A stretch of 64,000 nt of DNA from positions 36,535-100,534 of the forward strand of contig NZ_AZCX01000009.1 in the NCBI RefSeq assembly GCF_001433995.1, given 5' to 3'. Below are positions 34,805-43,347 of the stretch, piece after piece. The translations under genes were made by a program, and so were the position numbers. Origin of the DNA: Secundilactobacillus kimchicus JCM 15530 (GTDB taxonomy: Bacteria; Bacillota; Bacilli; Lactobacillales; Lactobacillaceae). Positions within the stretch are counted from its first letter, which is position 1. Each line of letters starts with the position of its first letter. Under the pieces are notes generated by a model that saw only the letters and a program-made list of their open reading frames with translations, was not told the origin of the DNA and ran no database searches.

Positions 34805-35766
34805 TATGCTTCTTCAACTCCCTTTCCTTCATAAAAAGCGTCTAATTCTGCCGGTGTTGGGTAACCGTCATTGTCCCCAGGTGTCTGAACTTGGAGGGCC
34901 CCGACTGCATTACCACGGGTAACGGCTGCCTTGAGTGACTTGCCTTCGAGCAAGGCGGTAATAACACCCAACGCAAAGCCATCGCCAGCACCAACCGTAT
35001 CTACCACATGATCTGCCTTGAAACCGGCAATCGTGTAAGTTTCACCAGAATCCGTCTTAACGAAAGCCCCGGCTGGCCCCACCTTCACGATAACCGTATG
35101 GGTCCGCTCCCCTTTCAAGTAAAAATCAGCAATTACTTCAGGATCATCCGACCCCATTAAGATTTTACCCTCTTCAACGCCAGGAAGCACGATATCCGCT
35201 GAACCTGCTAGTTCATTGATCGTCTCAATCATAGTTGCTTCGTCTTCCCATAGTGATGGTCGCAAGTTAGGATCGAAGGTCACAAGGATGTTATTTTCAA
35301 TCAAACGGTCCATCAACCGCCGGAAAGATTGCCGTGACGTTAGCGACAAGGCCGGAAAAATTCCTGACATATGGGCAATTTTAACATCACTTAAATCAAC
35401 GGATTCAATGACATCGCTACTTAAATTGGCCGCTGCTGAGTTCGTCCGGTAGTTAAACGTCACAGGGTCACCCTTAGAAACCAAGGTTTTTAATTGGTGG
35501 CCAGTCCAGTGGTCAGCATCTTTTGAAATATACTGGGCCCCTACCTTGTGACTCATAATCGTATTAATGGCGTATTCCCCAAGCGGGTCAGTCCCCACTT
35601 GCGAGATGTAATCCGCCGTATGACCAAGTCGTTGAACCCCGATGGCCACGTTTAATTCGGCCCCACCAAGAATTTTAGTGTAGTTGATAGTATCTGCCAA
35701 GGAGGCATCCATGTCCGTTGATGCAAAAGTCACAACGGGTTCACCAATCGTAATAAATTCACTCAT
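34804..35766 (-). CDS. PfkB-family sugar or sugar-acid kinase (KDG-kinase-like)
   Basis: 320-aa ribokinase-fold kinase. The N-terminus has FITIGEPVVTF and GGAELNVAIGVQRLG, and the C-terminus contains the PfkB signature DTVGAGDGFALG (catalytic Asp near residue 255). Overall it is closest in appearance to 2-keto-3-deoxygluconate kinases. No KDPG aldolase is in the operon; instead the product seems to feed HxlA/HxlB, so the substrate may be a hexulose or a sugar acid. Coupled to hxlA by a TAATG overlap. The ATG follows AGGAGTG. Confidence 0.83.
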   Translation of the reverse strand: MSEFITIGEPVVTFASTDMDASLADTINYTKILGGAELNVAIGVQRLGHTADYISQVGTDPLGEYAINTIMSHKVGAQYISKDADHWTGHQLKTLVSKGDPVTFNYRTNSAAANLSSDVIESVDLSDVKIAHMSGIFPALSLTSRQSFRRLMDRLIENNILVTFDPNLRPSLWEDEATMIETINELAGSADIVLPGVEEGKILMGSDDPEVIADFYLKGERTHTVIVKVGPAGAFVKTDSGETYTIAGFKADHVVDTVGAGDGFALGVITALLEGKSLKAAVTRGNAVGALQVQTPGDNDGYPTPAELDAFYEGKGVEEA

Positions 35767-35789
35767 AATCGTTCACTCCTATATGTCGT

Positions 35790-37082
35790 TTAGCCGAAGA
35801 AATAAAAGACCAGTGCTTCGTTAATAATTGAGACGACCCACATGATTGGAATCCCGTTCTTCAAGAAGTCGCGGGATTGAACCTTCATGTAGTCTAAGCC
35901 CCAGACGTTCCAAGACTGTGTGATATCGGTTGAGACCGCCATCAGCGTTGGCACGTACAATAACGGAAGCAAAAAGGCATCATTGAATAATCCGGTTCCT
36001 GATAAAACAGCGGCCGTTGCGGCCCCAGCGCCCCAAACGTGGAGTGGTCCTCGGAACAATGCTAACGGTGCCAGGACACCAAGCGCCAATGCCAGAACCA
36101 AGTGGTTGTGCGGTAAAATAGCCGCGAAAATTGGCCGGAACCGTTCAGCGTTAATTGAAGCGGCCCCGCTGAACATAATCAATGCCATCAAGAACATGAT
36201 CAACCCAGCGATGTCTGAGATCGCGTGTTGAATGGTTTCATTCAAGAAAGCCACGCCTTTTTTGTAACTCTTCGCGTTACCAGTAATCGCAATAGCCAAC
36301 AACGTTGCTAAGGTCAACGCTGGGATGGCATCCCATTTAAATAACATGTTCATCAATACGGGAATAATCGGAATGATGAAGGCAATTTTGGGAATCTTCT
36401 TAGCTTCGGTTGAGTCTGAATTCTCGGCCCCAATCATTCGCAGATTTTCTTCCGCGTTTGCAGGGTTAATCTTCTTGCGGTGCCAGAATAGGAATAACAC
36501 AACGGCAAGTAATTGCACCGCTGTCGCCACAATCCCGAATTGGAGATAGCGACCGCCATATTCGGCGTGTGGGAAGAAGGCCTTAATCTGGTTGAACAGC
36601 ACCACGTTGATGTACATTGGTGCCCCAATTGCTAACGAGAACGCTGATAGGGCAATATCTCTTGGAATCCCGACGGAAAGCATAATTGGCAGTAAGATGA
36701 CGCCAATGGCAATGACAGACCCGACCCCGTAAGCACTGACAAAAATAAAAGCAGTGACAAGAATAATTAAGATAGCAGCTAACAATGGTTTTTTCTTACC
36801 AACTTTATTCGTTTGCTCTGAAATTGCTGGTGCAATGCCACTGTCCACCAGCACCCGGCCAAACCAGGACCCGAAAACAATGTAGATAATCGTCGGTCCG
36901 TAATTTAACGCAGGTTCTGCGAACACCTTTTGGATCGCTGTCGTGAAAGGAACCATCCCGATAACTGACCACAGGATCGCCATCACGAAGAACCCAATCA
37001 TCAGGTTCCCACCCTTAAGGATGTAATAAATGAACCCCGCAAAAGTCAAAAGTAGTAAGACGGCAATAATCGTCGAACTCAT
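35790..37082 (-). CDS. Putative sugar-acid permease (GntP/ion-transporter superfamily)
   Basis: 430-aa protein with about 11-12 hydrophobic helices. Features resembling GntP-like or other ion-transporter-superfamily carriers are a central pair of helical hairpins (GSVIAIGVILLPIMLSVGIP and ALSAFSLAIGAPMYINVV) and a second half with SGAASINAERFRP. This would import a gluconate-like acid or related sugar by H+ symport. Starts three bases after the isomerase stop, with GGGGGT upstream. The operon suggests its substrate is processed by the isomerase and PfkB kinase. Confidence 0.65.
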   Translation of the reverse strand: MSSTIIAVLLLLTFAGFIYYILKGGNLMIGFFVMAILWSVIGMVPFTTAIQKVFAEPALNYGPTIIYIVFGSWFGRVLVDSGIAPAISEQTNKVGKKKPLLAAILIILVTAFIFVSAYGVGSVIAIGVILLPIMLSVGIPRDIALSAFSLAIGAPMYINVVLFNQIKAFFPHAEYGGRYLQFGIVATAVQLLAVVLFLFWHRKKINPANAEENLRMIGAENSDSTEAKKIPKIAFIIPIIPVLMNMLFKWDAIPALTLATLLAIAITGNAKSYKKGVAFLNETIQHAISDIAGLIMFLMALIMFSGAASINAERFRPIFAAILPHNHLVLALALGVLAPLALFRGPLHVWGAGAATAAVLSGTGLFNDAFLLPLLYVPTLMAVSTDITQSWNVWGLDYMKVQSRDFLKNGIPIMWVVSIINEALVFYFFG

Positions 37083-37085
37083 AGA

Positions 37086-37835
37086 CTAGACCCCCACTTC
37101 CGCACGCAATAATGCTAATTGGGCCTTGATCTGATCATCAGAGGCCATCGGAAATTCTAGCGCAAACGGCACATCGCTCGGTAGTACCTTCAGCAAAGCA
37201 CGCCAGTCGTATAACCCAGTGTCTAAGTCGTCGGTCGTTTCGAGTTGGCCGTCAACGGACGCGGTATTCTTCAAATGAATGTAGTGCGTCACGTCTGCTA
37301 AGGCTTCAGCACTGGCCGTCGCGTCACCGTGAGTAAACGCCCAATTCCCTAAATCGTAGACGTATCCCAAGCTAGTTAATCCCGCTTTGTGAGCCGCCGT
37401 TAAGAAAGTCGAGATTGCCTCAACGGTCCCTGACACTGGCGTCTGGTCATTTTCAACATTGAGCTCGATTTCATCCAGTGGTAAATCAGAAAAGGCAGCA
37501 GCTAGATCGCCTTCAAACCGATCAAAGTGGCCGGTATTAAACTTGATCTTTTGGATGCCCATTGTCTGGCCTTCCTTAAAATAGTCCGGCAATTTAGGAT
37601 TAACTGAGCCATCCTCTAAGAATAATTCGTCTGGCACGCTGTAGTTCACAATGAGTGACGCCGCTTTTGCCTTTTCCCCAACTGCAGCTAGCTCCGTGTC
37701 CAAGTCCGTAAAGTACTCGCGCCGAACTTCGATGCCGTCAGCACCAACCGCAGCGACCCGATCAATTAAATCCGCCTGTTTTGTCCCTTGCTTAACGTCT
37801 GCTTCGTAAATCCAAGTATTTAAAATAACTGTCAT
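37086..37835 (-). CDS. TIM-barrel sugar (phosphate) isomerase/epimerase
   Basis: 249-aa protein of the AP_endonuc_2/xylose-isomerase-like fold. Conserved acidic and histidine metal ligands appear in DGIEVRREYF, LNVENDQTP, YVYDLGNWAF and YIHLKNT. Members isomerise or epimerise sugars or their phosphates with a divalent metal. It is clearly paralogous to the protein at 47174 in the nan region (shared VRxEYF, YSxPxEL, VEN, DxGNW blocks). The ATG follows GGAGGG. Substrate not identifiable. Confidence 0.78.
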   Translation of the reverse strand: MTVILNTWIYEADVKQGTKQADLIDRVAAVGADGIEVRREYFTDLDTELAAVGEKAKAASLIVNYSVPDELFLEDGSVNPKLPDYFKEGQTMGIQKIKFNTGHFDRFEGDLAAAFSDLPLDEIELNVENDQTPVSGTVEAISTFLTAAHKAGLTSLGYVYDLGNWAFTHGDATASAEALADVTHYIHLKNTASVDGQLETTDDLDTGLYDWRALLKVLPSDVPFALEFPMASDDQIKAQLALLRAEVGV

Positions 37836-37851
37836 GTTGATATCCCTCCGT

Positions 37852-38109
37852 TTAATACTTATTTAGTTGACTAACGCGGTCAATTAATTCATCAAAAGTT
37901 AAGTCCTTGAATGGTTTTTCCTCTGGGCTATTAAAGTTCTGACTCTCAATTCCGTTAAAATCAGCCACCAAATAATACGCCGTCAGGTAACTGAGTAAAT
38001 ACTTTTTAGCTTCAGCAACAACTTCACTCGGCTCTGCCCCAGCGGCCAAGTTACTATTCGCAAACCCTAAAGCAAATTTTTCGGGGTCAATCATCGCCCG
38101 GTCTGACAT
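37852..38109 (-). CDS. Small acidic protein, first gene of the hxl operon
   Basis: 85-aa acidic, helical protein with no signal or membrane segment (for example PSEVVAEAKKYLLSYLTAYYL). I do not recognise the family. It has a clean GAGGTG site and is the promoter-proximal gene of the six-gene operon, 16 nt before the isomerase gene. A structural or regulatory accessory role is only a guess. Confidence 0.6.
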   Translation of the reverse strand: MSDRAMIDPEKFALGFANSNLAAGAEPSEVVAEAKKYLLSYLTAYYLVADFNGIESQNFNSPEEKPFKDLTFDELIDRVSQLNKY

Positions 38110-38154
38110 ATGCTCACCTCATTAAGTAATATAAAAGATATCTTTTCAAAGGTT

Positions 38155-38183
38155 ATGGTAAACGTTTTCCCAAATAAATGCAA
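38155..38183 (-). promoter_or_regulatory. Promoter of the hxl operon overlapped by a LacI-type operator
   Basis: On the minus strand TTGCAT and TACCAT are 17 bases apart, about 45 nt before the small gene at 38109. The operator GGTAAACGTTTTCC (38157-38170) covers the -10 box, so binding would repress. Confidence 0.7.
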
Positions 38184-38234
38184 GTGTTTAAATTTATCCT
38201 GTTACTAACTATCTTGACAATTTATATTTAATTA

Positions 38235-38248
38235 GGCAAACGTTTACC
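38235..38248. promoter_or_regulatory. Second LacI-type operator
   Basis: GGCAAACGTTTACC is a near-perfect palindrome of the LacI/CcpA class, centred 78 bp from the first operator. A TTGACA box (38215-38220) lies next to it on the plus strand. Two sites in the shared region suggest looping and autoregulation. Confidence 0.65.
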
Positions 38249-38394
38249 TAAACTAGCATAGCGAAGTCACGCTCACCACTTCACTTTTACAATGTTTAGT
38301 CAGATCTATTTTTTATCTAAAAAGCCCCCATAGTAATAGTTGCCAAATAGGCAACTAATCTTTTATAGTTAAAGGAAAGGTGGGCGGTAGTGTT

Positions 38395-39381
38395 ATGGAA
38401 AACAGAAAGACAGCAACAATGAAGGACGTGGCAGCCTTAGCTGACGTGTCAATTGCCACCGTCTCAAGGTTTTTAAACGGCAATTTAGACCGCATGTCCT
38501 CGACAACGGCCGCCAAAATAAAAGACGCAATTGAAAAGCTCAATTACGTCCCCAATTCGGCAGCTCGACAAATGATTACCAAAGCCAGTAAAATGGTGGC
38601 CGTTGTCGTCGCAAATATCGATGATTATTTCTCAACAGAACTATTTAAAGGTGTTAGCTCCATTTTAGAAGCCAACAATTACACCGGTGTTCTTTTTGAT
38701 ACCGACTCTAACCCCGAACGAGAACGCCAACTCATCCAACTCGTAAATGATCACACATACGATGGGTTGATTCTGCAACCGTTGACAGAATCAGCAGCCA
38801 CCATCGAAGCTGACATGAAGCGTGACATTCCCATTGTGGTGGTCGACCGGGAACTCATTCATTCACCGTGGACCCAAGTGGTCACAAATAACTACGAGGT
38901 CGCCAAATCAACGACCAGCCATTTTATGGCAGCGGGATACACTCACGTGGTCGTGTTAACGTCCAAGATCTCAATGGCCTCGACCCGGGAAGAACGTTAT
39001 GCAGGCATCAAGGCAGCTGCGTCGCACGTCGACGTTCTCGAAGTGTCTGAAGAGTCGTATAACCACACCCAAGTTCATCAAAAACTAGTGAAGCTGATTA
39101 CTGAAACAACTGAAAAAACCTTAGTGTTCGCCCTCAAAGAGCGTTGGTTACTGGAATTTATTCCAAGCCTTATTGTCCAAGGCTACATTGACCACGATCA
39201 AGCGACCGCCACGGCTTTTTCGGATACGAGTACCGCCCGCAACATTGAGCCACGGCTCCAACTGATTTCCCAGGATCCGTACCTCATGGGGGCTAGTGCG
39301 GCGGAAGTCCTGGTTGATCAATTAGTTAGTCATAGGCGCCCGACCCAAGATAAGATTATCATTCCAGCAACGTTAAGGTGA
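38395..39381 (+). CDS. LacI-family transcriptional regulator
   Basis: 328-aa repressor: N-terminal LacI helix-turn-helix (TMKDVAALADVSIATVSRFLNG) and hinge (KLNYVPNSAARQM), then a periplasmic-binding-like effector domain. It is divergent from the hxl/kinase/permease operon and two LacI-type palindromes lie between them, so it most likely controls that operon in response to its sugar-acid substrate (KdgR-like role). The ATG at 38395 is preceded by AGGTGGGCGG; an upstream in-frame GTG at 38380 overlaps that sequence. Confidence 0.87.
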   Translation: MENRKTATMKDVAALADVSIATVSRFLNGNLDRMSSTTAAKIKDAIEKLNYVPNSAARQMITKASKMVAVVVANIDDYFSTELFKGVSSILEANNYTGVLFDTDSNPERERQLIQLVNDHTYDGLILQPLTESAATIEADMKRDIPIVVVDRELIHSPWTQVVTNNYEVAKSTTSHFMAAGYTHVVVLTSKISMASTREERYAGIKAAASHVDVLEVSEESYNHTQVHQKLVKLITETTEKTLVFALKERWLLEFIPSLIVQGYIDHDQATATAFSDTSTARNIEPRLQLISQDPYLMGASAAEVLVDQLVSHRRPTQDKIIIPATLR

Positions 39382-39449
39382 ACGGGGTAAAATAGTGGTC
39401 ATCAGCACTAAAACTCGTTAAACTGGTCAAAACAACTAGGAGGCTTTTC

Positions 39450-39866
39450 ATGGGAAAATACATTGTCCACTCAAAACTACGGCCCGCTGGCACCCAGATG
39501 ATGAACACCACCGGTGGTTTTTCATACTTGGCTGACGAACCACTGATTGCCAAGGGTACCGATGCGGCCCCTAATCCGGTGCAATACCTGTTAGGGGCTG
39601 TCGGCTCCTGTCTAGGCGTGACCGCCCGCGAAATCGAAAACGATGAAGCGACGTTGACCATTAAAAAGTTTCAAGCTGACGTGACGGGCGAAACAACAAC
39701 GTTTCAAGATGGCAGTTCAAAGGTCACATCCATTAGCATCAAAATCACGGCTGAAACAAACTTGTCAGAAGCCGACCACAAGTGGTTCTTGAACGAAGTT
39801 GTCCGCAAATGCACCGTTCATGAGACCCTCGTCGGTGCTGTGCCGATGGAAATTACATTTGCCTAA
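39450..39866 (+). CDS. OsmC-family thiol peroxidase-like protein
   Basis: 138-aa OsmC/Ohr-fold protein, likely reducing organic hydroperoxides or acting in thiol chemistry. The two conserved cysteines are visible in AVGSCLGVTAREIE and EVVRKCTVHETL. The ATG at 39450 follows AGGAGG. It lies 68 nt after the LacI gene on the same strand and ends before a hairpin, so cotranscription with the regulator is possible. Confidence 0.85.
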   Translation: MGKYIVHSKLRPAGTQMMNTTGGFSYLADEPLIAKGTDAAPNPVQYLLGAVGSCLGVTAREIENDEATLTIKKFQADVTGETTTFQDGSSKVTSISIKITAETNLSEADHKWFLNEVVRKCTVHETLVGAVPMEITFA

Positions 39867-39868
39867 TC

Positions 39869-39925
39869 AAAAAGCTGTTGAACTTGGGACTCCTGAAATG
39901 AAGTCCGCTGTTCAGCAGCTTTTTT
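39869..39925. terminator. Terminator between osmC-like and HAD genes
   Basis: Stem AAAAAGCTG-TGAAC/GTTCA-CAGCTTTTT with a long loop lies between convergent stops at 39866 and 39927. Confidence 0.75.
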
Positions 39926-39926
39926 A

Positions 39927-40751
39927 TTATCCGATGAGTTGACTTAGCGTTTCCAAAACGCCGTCATGGTTATTATCGCTCGTCGTCACGTGGTGTGCTG
40001 ATTGTTGAATCAACGCGCTGGCATTTTGCATCGCATAACTGTGAGGGGTCATGGCCAACATCGGTAAATCATTTTCATTATCACCAAATGTCACCACTTC
40101 ATCATCTCTGATATCATACGCTGTTTGTAGCGTGGCAATACCAGTCCGCTTATTAGCAACTTTTAAGCCAATCATCTCAGTATTGAACCCTGAATTTTCC
40201 GCGGCCAACTCAGGCGGTAAAATGGGCGCTAACTTCGCGGCCATTTCCTGAAAGTCGGTTCCCGGATAAAAACTCAACGCCAGCTTCGTAAATTGATCCT
40301 GGACCGTTTGGCTTGATAGCGTCTCAAAATGATCGACTAAAAATACGGGGCGATAATAGTGTTTCAGCATCTCGATAACTTGAGGGTCGGTCTGGTTGCT
40401 AATGTATGATCCGTTCAGACCCGCAATGAGTAACTGACCAATCATCTCTGGGTCATAAGCAGCCTGGATCCGGCCAATCAAATCATGCAGTACCCCATCC
40501 TCTAACCGAAAAATCCGTTGCAGCGTCTGTCCCCGGTGCACAATGGCCCCATTTTGGGAAATGAAGTCCATATCGTCAATGTAGGCCGGAAACTTCTTTT
40601 GTAACCGCTGAAACTGCGAGCCACTCGCTGCAACAAACCGAATTTGTTGCGCCTTCATTTGCTTAAATAATCGGTCAAATTGGGACGTATCGTACGTCCG
40701 GTCATCCCGTAGAAAGGTTCCGTCCATATCGACGACCACCATTTTAATCAT
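39927..40751 (-). CDS. HAD-superfamily Cof-type sugar phosphatase
   Basis: 274-aa IIB-type HAD hydrolase. Motif I is VVVDMDGTFL (nucleophile Asp8), motif II AASGSQ, and motif III/IV VTFGDNENDLPML near residue 220. Cof-type enzymes dephosphorylate sugar phosphates, FMN or pyridoxal phosphate. The ATG follows GGAGGTGG. It lies 88 nt downstream of tenA on the same strand, so it may share the TPP-controlled transcript. Confidence 0.87.
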   Translation of the reverse strand: MIKMVVVDMDGTFLRDDRTYDTSQFDRLFKQMKAQQIRFVAASGSQFQRLQKKFPAYIDDMDFISQNGAIVHRGQTLQRIFRLEDGVLHDLIGRIQAAYDPEMIGQLLIAGLNGSYISNQTDPQVIEMLKHYYRPVFLVDHFETLSSQTVQDQFTKLALSFYPGTDFQEMAAKLAPILPPELAAENSGFNTEMIGLKVANKRTGIATLQTAYDIRDDEVVTFGDNENDLPMLAMTPHSYAMQNASALIQQSAHHVTTSDNNHDGVLETLSQLIG

Positions 40752-40839
40752 ACTGCCACCTCCGAATTATCCTACCTAACTAGTTTAGACGAGATGATCG
40801 GAAAATGTAATGTTTAATTTAGCTTTGCAGTACCTGAGT

Positions 40840-41505
40840 TTAACCCGCTTGCCAGCTCTGACGATCCATGGCCATTTGCCAAAACGCCAATTCATAGGCA
40901 CTGCTACGGACAAATGACGCCGCCATTGCGGTCCGTTCATCCGCATCCGTTCGAGCCGCCGTTTCATTCGTCAGCGCAATCATTTTTTGAACACTATCCG
41001 TGTAACCGTCACTATCGTAGGTTTCGATCCATTGCTGGTATAGCGCGTCAGGTGAGCCAGCCGCAATCAATCGTTTGCCAATTTCATTATATAACCAATA
41101 ACACGGTAGCAAGCCGGCAATTGCTCGACCTGGCGTCCCCCGGTAAAGCTCGGCGTACATGTGGTTAACGTAGTTATAGGCAGTTGGTGCAACCGGCGTC
41201 TGCGCAATCTCTTGTTTCGAAATCTGTAACGTCTCGAAGAATCCCTTTCGAACGGCAATCTCGCCATCTTTTAACCCCTGGGCCCCCTCCAACAAAAAGG
41301 TTCGGCCCTTAGGATTCGTCACCTGGCTTGCCACTTGTTCGTGAAGTTTTCCAAATTCACTGAGATAATAACGGTCCTGTAACAGGTAAAACCGAAAGAC
41401 AGCTTTCGGTAAGGTGCCGGCGCTTATCTGTTGGATAAAGGGATGGTCAAAACTTTGCTGCCATAAGGTTGCTGCTTGTTCGTGAAGTTGATCTGTAAAC
41501 GTCAT
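40840..41505 (-). CDS. tenA: TenA-family thiaminase II
   Basis: 221-aa all-helical enzyme that hydrolyses aminopyrimidine precursors (or thiamin) to salvage the HMP moiety. The active-site region LLPCYWLYNEIG with the nucleophilic Cys, the QDRYYL motif, and a C-terminal YELAFWQMA Glu are all present. The ATG at 41505 follows GGAGGA; the open frame upstream (to 41559) overlaps the riboswitch expression platform. Controlled by the TPP riboswitch immediately upstream, which supports a thiamin role. Confidence 0.92.
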   Translation of the reverse strand: MTFTDQLHEQAATLWQQSFDHPFIQQISAGTLPKAVFRFYLLQDRYYLSEFGKLHEQVASQVTNPKGRTFLLEGAQGLKDGEIAVRKGFFETLQISKQEIAQTPVAPTAYNYVNHMYAELYRGTPGRAIAGLLPCYWLYNEIGKRLIAAGSPDALYQQWIETYDSDGYTDSVQKMIALTNETAARTDADERTAMAASFVRSSAYELAFWQMAMDRQSWQAG

Positions 41506-41532
41506 ATTGAATTCCTCCATAAAGTAGGACGC

Positions 41533-41567
41533 AAAAAGGCCGACCGCAAAAATCCCCACGGTCGGCT
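41533..41567 (-). terminator. Terminator of the TPP riboswitch expression platform
   Basis: Stem AGCCGACCG/CGGTCGGCC-type nine-base hairpin followed by TTTTT on the minus strand, between the aptamer and tenA. Confidence 0.88.
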
Positions 41568-41587
41568 AGTTCAAGACTCTTTTAATA

Positions 41588-41662
41588 ACTTTCCTACGCG
41601 AGGGTTAGCTCACAGGTTCAAAGGGTTCGGTCAAAACCGTCTCAGCAAAATGCGCCCCTAGT
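41588..41662 (-). ncRNA. TPP riboswitch (THI box) of tenA
   Basis: On the minus strand the aptamer reads ACTAGGGGCGCA, GCTGAGACGG, ACCCTTTGAACCTG and CGTAGGAAAGT, the classic THI-element blocks in order. The following terminator makes it a transcriptional OFF switch. A TATACT -10 element lies just upstream (41682-41687), with a poor -35, overlapping the 3' side of the SDR gene end. Confidence 0.95.
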
Positions 41663-41704
41663 TAACTATTTGATTGTCCATAGTATAGCAGAAAAAGCTG
41701 CAAA

Positions 41705-42472
41705 TTACCGCAATAAATAACCCCCGTCGACGGGTAACATAACGCCGGTCACGTAATTTGAGGCGTCACTGGCTAAAAATACCATGGGGCCCATCAATTT
41801 ATCTGGCGCCCCCCACTCACCCGAAGGAATATGGCCGGCAATCTCAGGACCGCGAACGGGATCCTCTTGTAACGGCTTAGTCATATCCGTTTCAATGTAG
41901 CCAGGTGCTAGCCCGTTCACCTGGATATTGTAAGGCGCTAACGCATCCGCATAAGCTCGCGTCAGACCCAACACCGCATGCTTACTAGCCGCATACGGAA
42001 AGATCCGTTTCCCCGCCCGGTACGACTGCATGGAGCCAATATTAATGATCTTGCCCTGTCGTTGTTTCACCATCACCTTAGCAGCTTCGTGGCTCAAATA
42101 GTATAACCCGTTTAAGTTAACATCAATGACGCGTCGCCAGTCGTCATCCGTAAACTCTAAGACGTCGTTTCGGCGCTGAATACCCGCGTTATTGACCAGA
42201 ATGTCTAATCGGCCATACGCCTCAAGGACGGCCGCTACGATTTCAGCTGCAGCACCATCTTCCGTAATATCCCGATGTAAAAATTCAATTCGGCGGCCCA
42301 GTTGTTCAACCCGTTCACGAACTGCCTGCCAACCCGTTTGAGAGCCACTGACAACAAAAATATCAGCACCATACATCGCCAAAGCAATGCTGTAATACTT
42401 GCCTAGACCCCGGGCGCCACCTGTCACAACCGCTACTTTTCCAGCTAATGAAAAACTTGTTTGATCAAACAC
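41705..42472 (-). CDS. SDR-family dehydrogenase, gluconate/2-deoxygluconate dehydrogenase-like
   Basis: 255-aa NAD(P)-dependent short-chain dehydrogenase: cofactor motif TGGARGLG near residue 16, NNAG near 93, catalytic Ser in NIGSMQSY and YAASK, then APGYIETDM. It resembles KduD or gluconate 5-dehydrogenase, which act on keto-deoxy sugar acids. The best start is GTG at 42472 with GGGAGGG 7 nt upstream; the frame is open to 42499. It follows the aquaglyceroporin gene by 39 nt, suggesting a shared transcript. Confidence 0.83.
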   Translation of the reverse strand: MFDQTSFSLAGKVAVVTGGARGLGKYYSIALAMYGADIFVVSGSQTGWQAVRERVEQLGRRIEFLHRDITEDGAAAEIVAAVLEAYGRLDILVNNAGIQRRNDVLEFTDDDWRRVIDVNLNGLYYLSHEAAKVMVKQRQGKIINIGSMQSYRAGKRIFPYAASKHAVLGLTRAYADALAPYNIQVNGLAPGYIETDMTKPLQEDPVRGPEIAGHIPSGEWGAPDKLMGPMVFLASDASNYVTGVMLPVDGGYLLR

Positions 42473-42511
42473 ACGCGATCCCTCCCGATTAAATGTCACG
42501 ACTCAAGTTAA

Positions 42512-43219
42512 CTACTTAATGGCGACCTGAATGGCCGTTGCAATCACACCACCCACTAGGGGACCACACATCGGAACCCACGCATAAGACCATTCGGCAC
42601 TCGTCTTATTAGGAATCGGCAACACCGTGTAGGCTAATCGAGGGCCCCAGTCTCTGGCGGGGTTCAGAGCAAATCCCGTAGTGGTCCCCAGACTCATCCC
42701 AATCACCGCAATCAACAGGCCCACCATCAGGGGCTTCAGTCCTTGGGTGAAGTCCCCCAGATTAAGTAAGATAAAAATGAACCCGAAAGTAGCAATTACT
42801 TCGGAAACTAGGTTATAAAACGGCGATTGGATCGCTGGTCGCGTGGCAAAAATGCCAATTGTATTGCCATCAGATTGCGTCTTAGAAGCCTTAAAGTGCG
42901 GTGTAAACATAAAGGCCACTAACGCAGCACCGACAAACGCTCCCAAAAATTGCCCAGCCAAATACGGCCCGACCTGCGCCCACGGGAACAGGCCAAAAAT
43001 AGCGTAAGGAACCGTTACCGCAGGATTAAGGTGCCCTAACGACCCTAGCGAACCGGCAACGTAGACGCCCATTGTCACAGCCAACCCCCAAGCGATACTC
43101 ACAAACGTCCAGTTACTGCCCTTTGCGTATGTTTTATTTAAATTCAGGCCAGCTCCCGTCCCCGCTCCTAATAAAATCAAGACCATTGTCCCAAAAAATT
43201 CACCAATAAATCCGTTCAT
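42512..43219 (-). CDS. Aquaglyceroporin / glycerol facilitator family channel
   Basis: 235-aa MIP-family channel with six helices and both NPA loops: GHLNPAVTVPYAIFG and FALNPARDWGPRL; the Asp after the second NPAR is typical of glycerol facilitators. It passively conducts glycerol, other small polyols, or neutral acids. The ATG at 43219 has only a weak site. Cotranscription with the SDR gene could indicate uptake of a polyol or a related substrate, but this is inference. Confidence 0.88.
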   Translation of the reverse strand: MNGFIGEFFGTMVLILLGAGTGAGLNLNKTYAKGSNWTFVSIAWGLAVTMGVYVAGSLGSLGHLNPAVTVPYAIFGLFPWAQVGPYLAGQFLGAFVGAALVAFMFTPHFKASKTQSDGNTIGIFATRPAIQSPFYNLVSEVIATFGFIFILLNLGDFTQGLKPLMVGLLIAVIGMSLGTTTGFALNPARDWGPRLAYTVLPIPNKTSAEWSYAWVPMCGPLVGGVIATAIQVAIK

Positions 43220-43347
43220 GTGCGACGCACCTACCTACTCTCAAATTAAATAACAGGCTTATTTTAGCATATTATCGCGTAATAGTAAGCCCTTACATTT
43301 TAATATGACGTTGTAACAACAGAAGTACATGGTGATGATTGTTCCAG

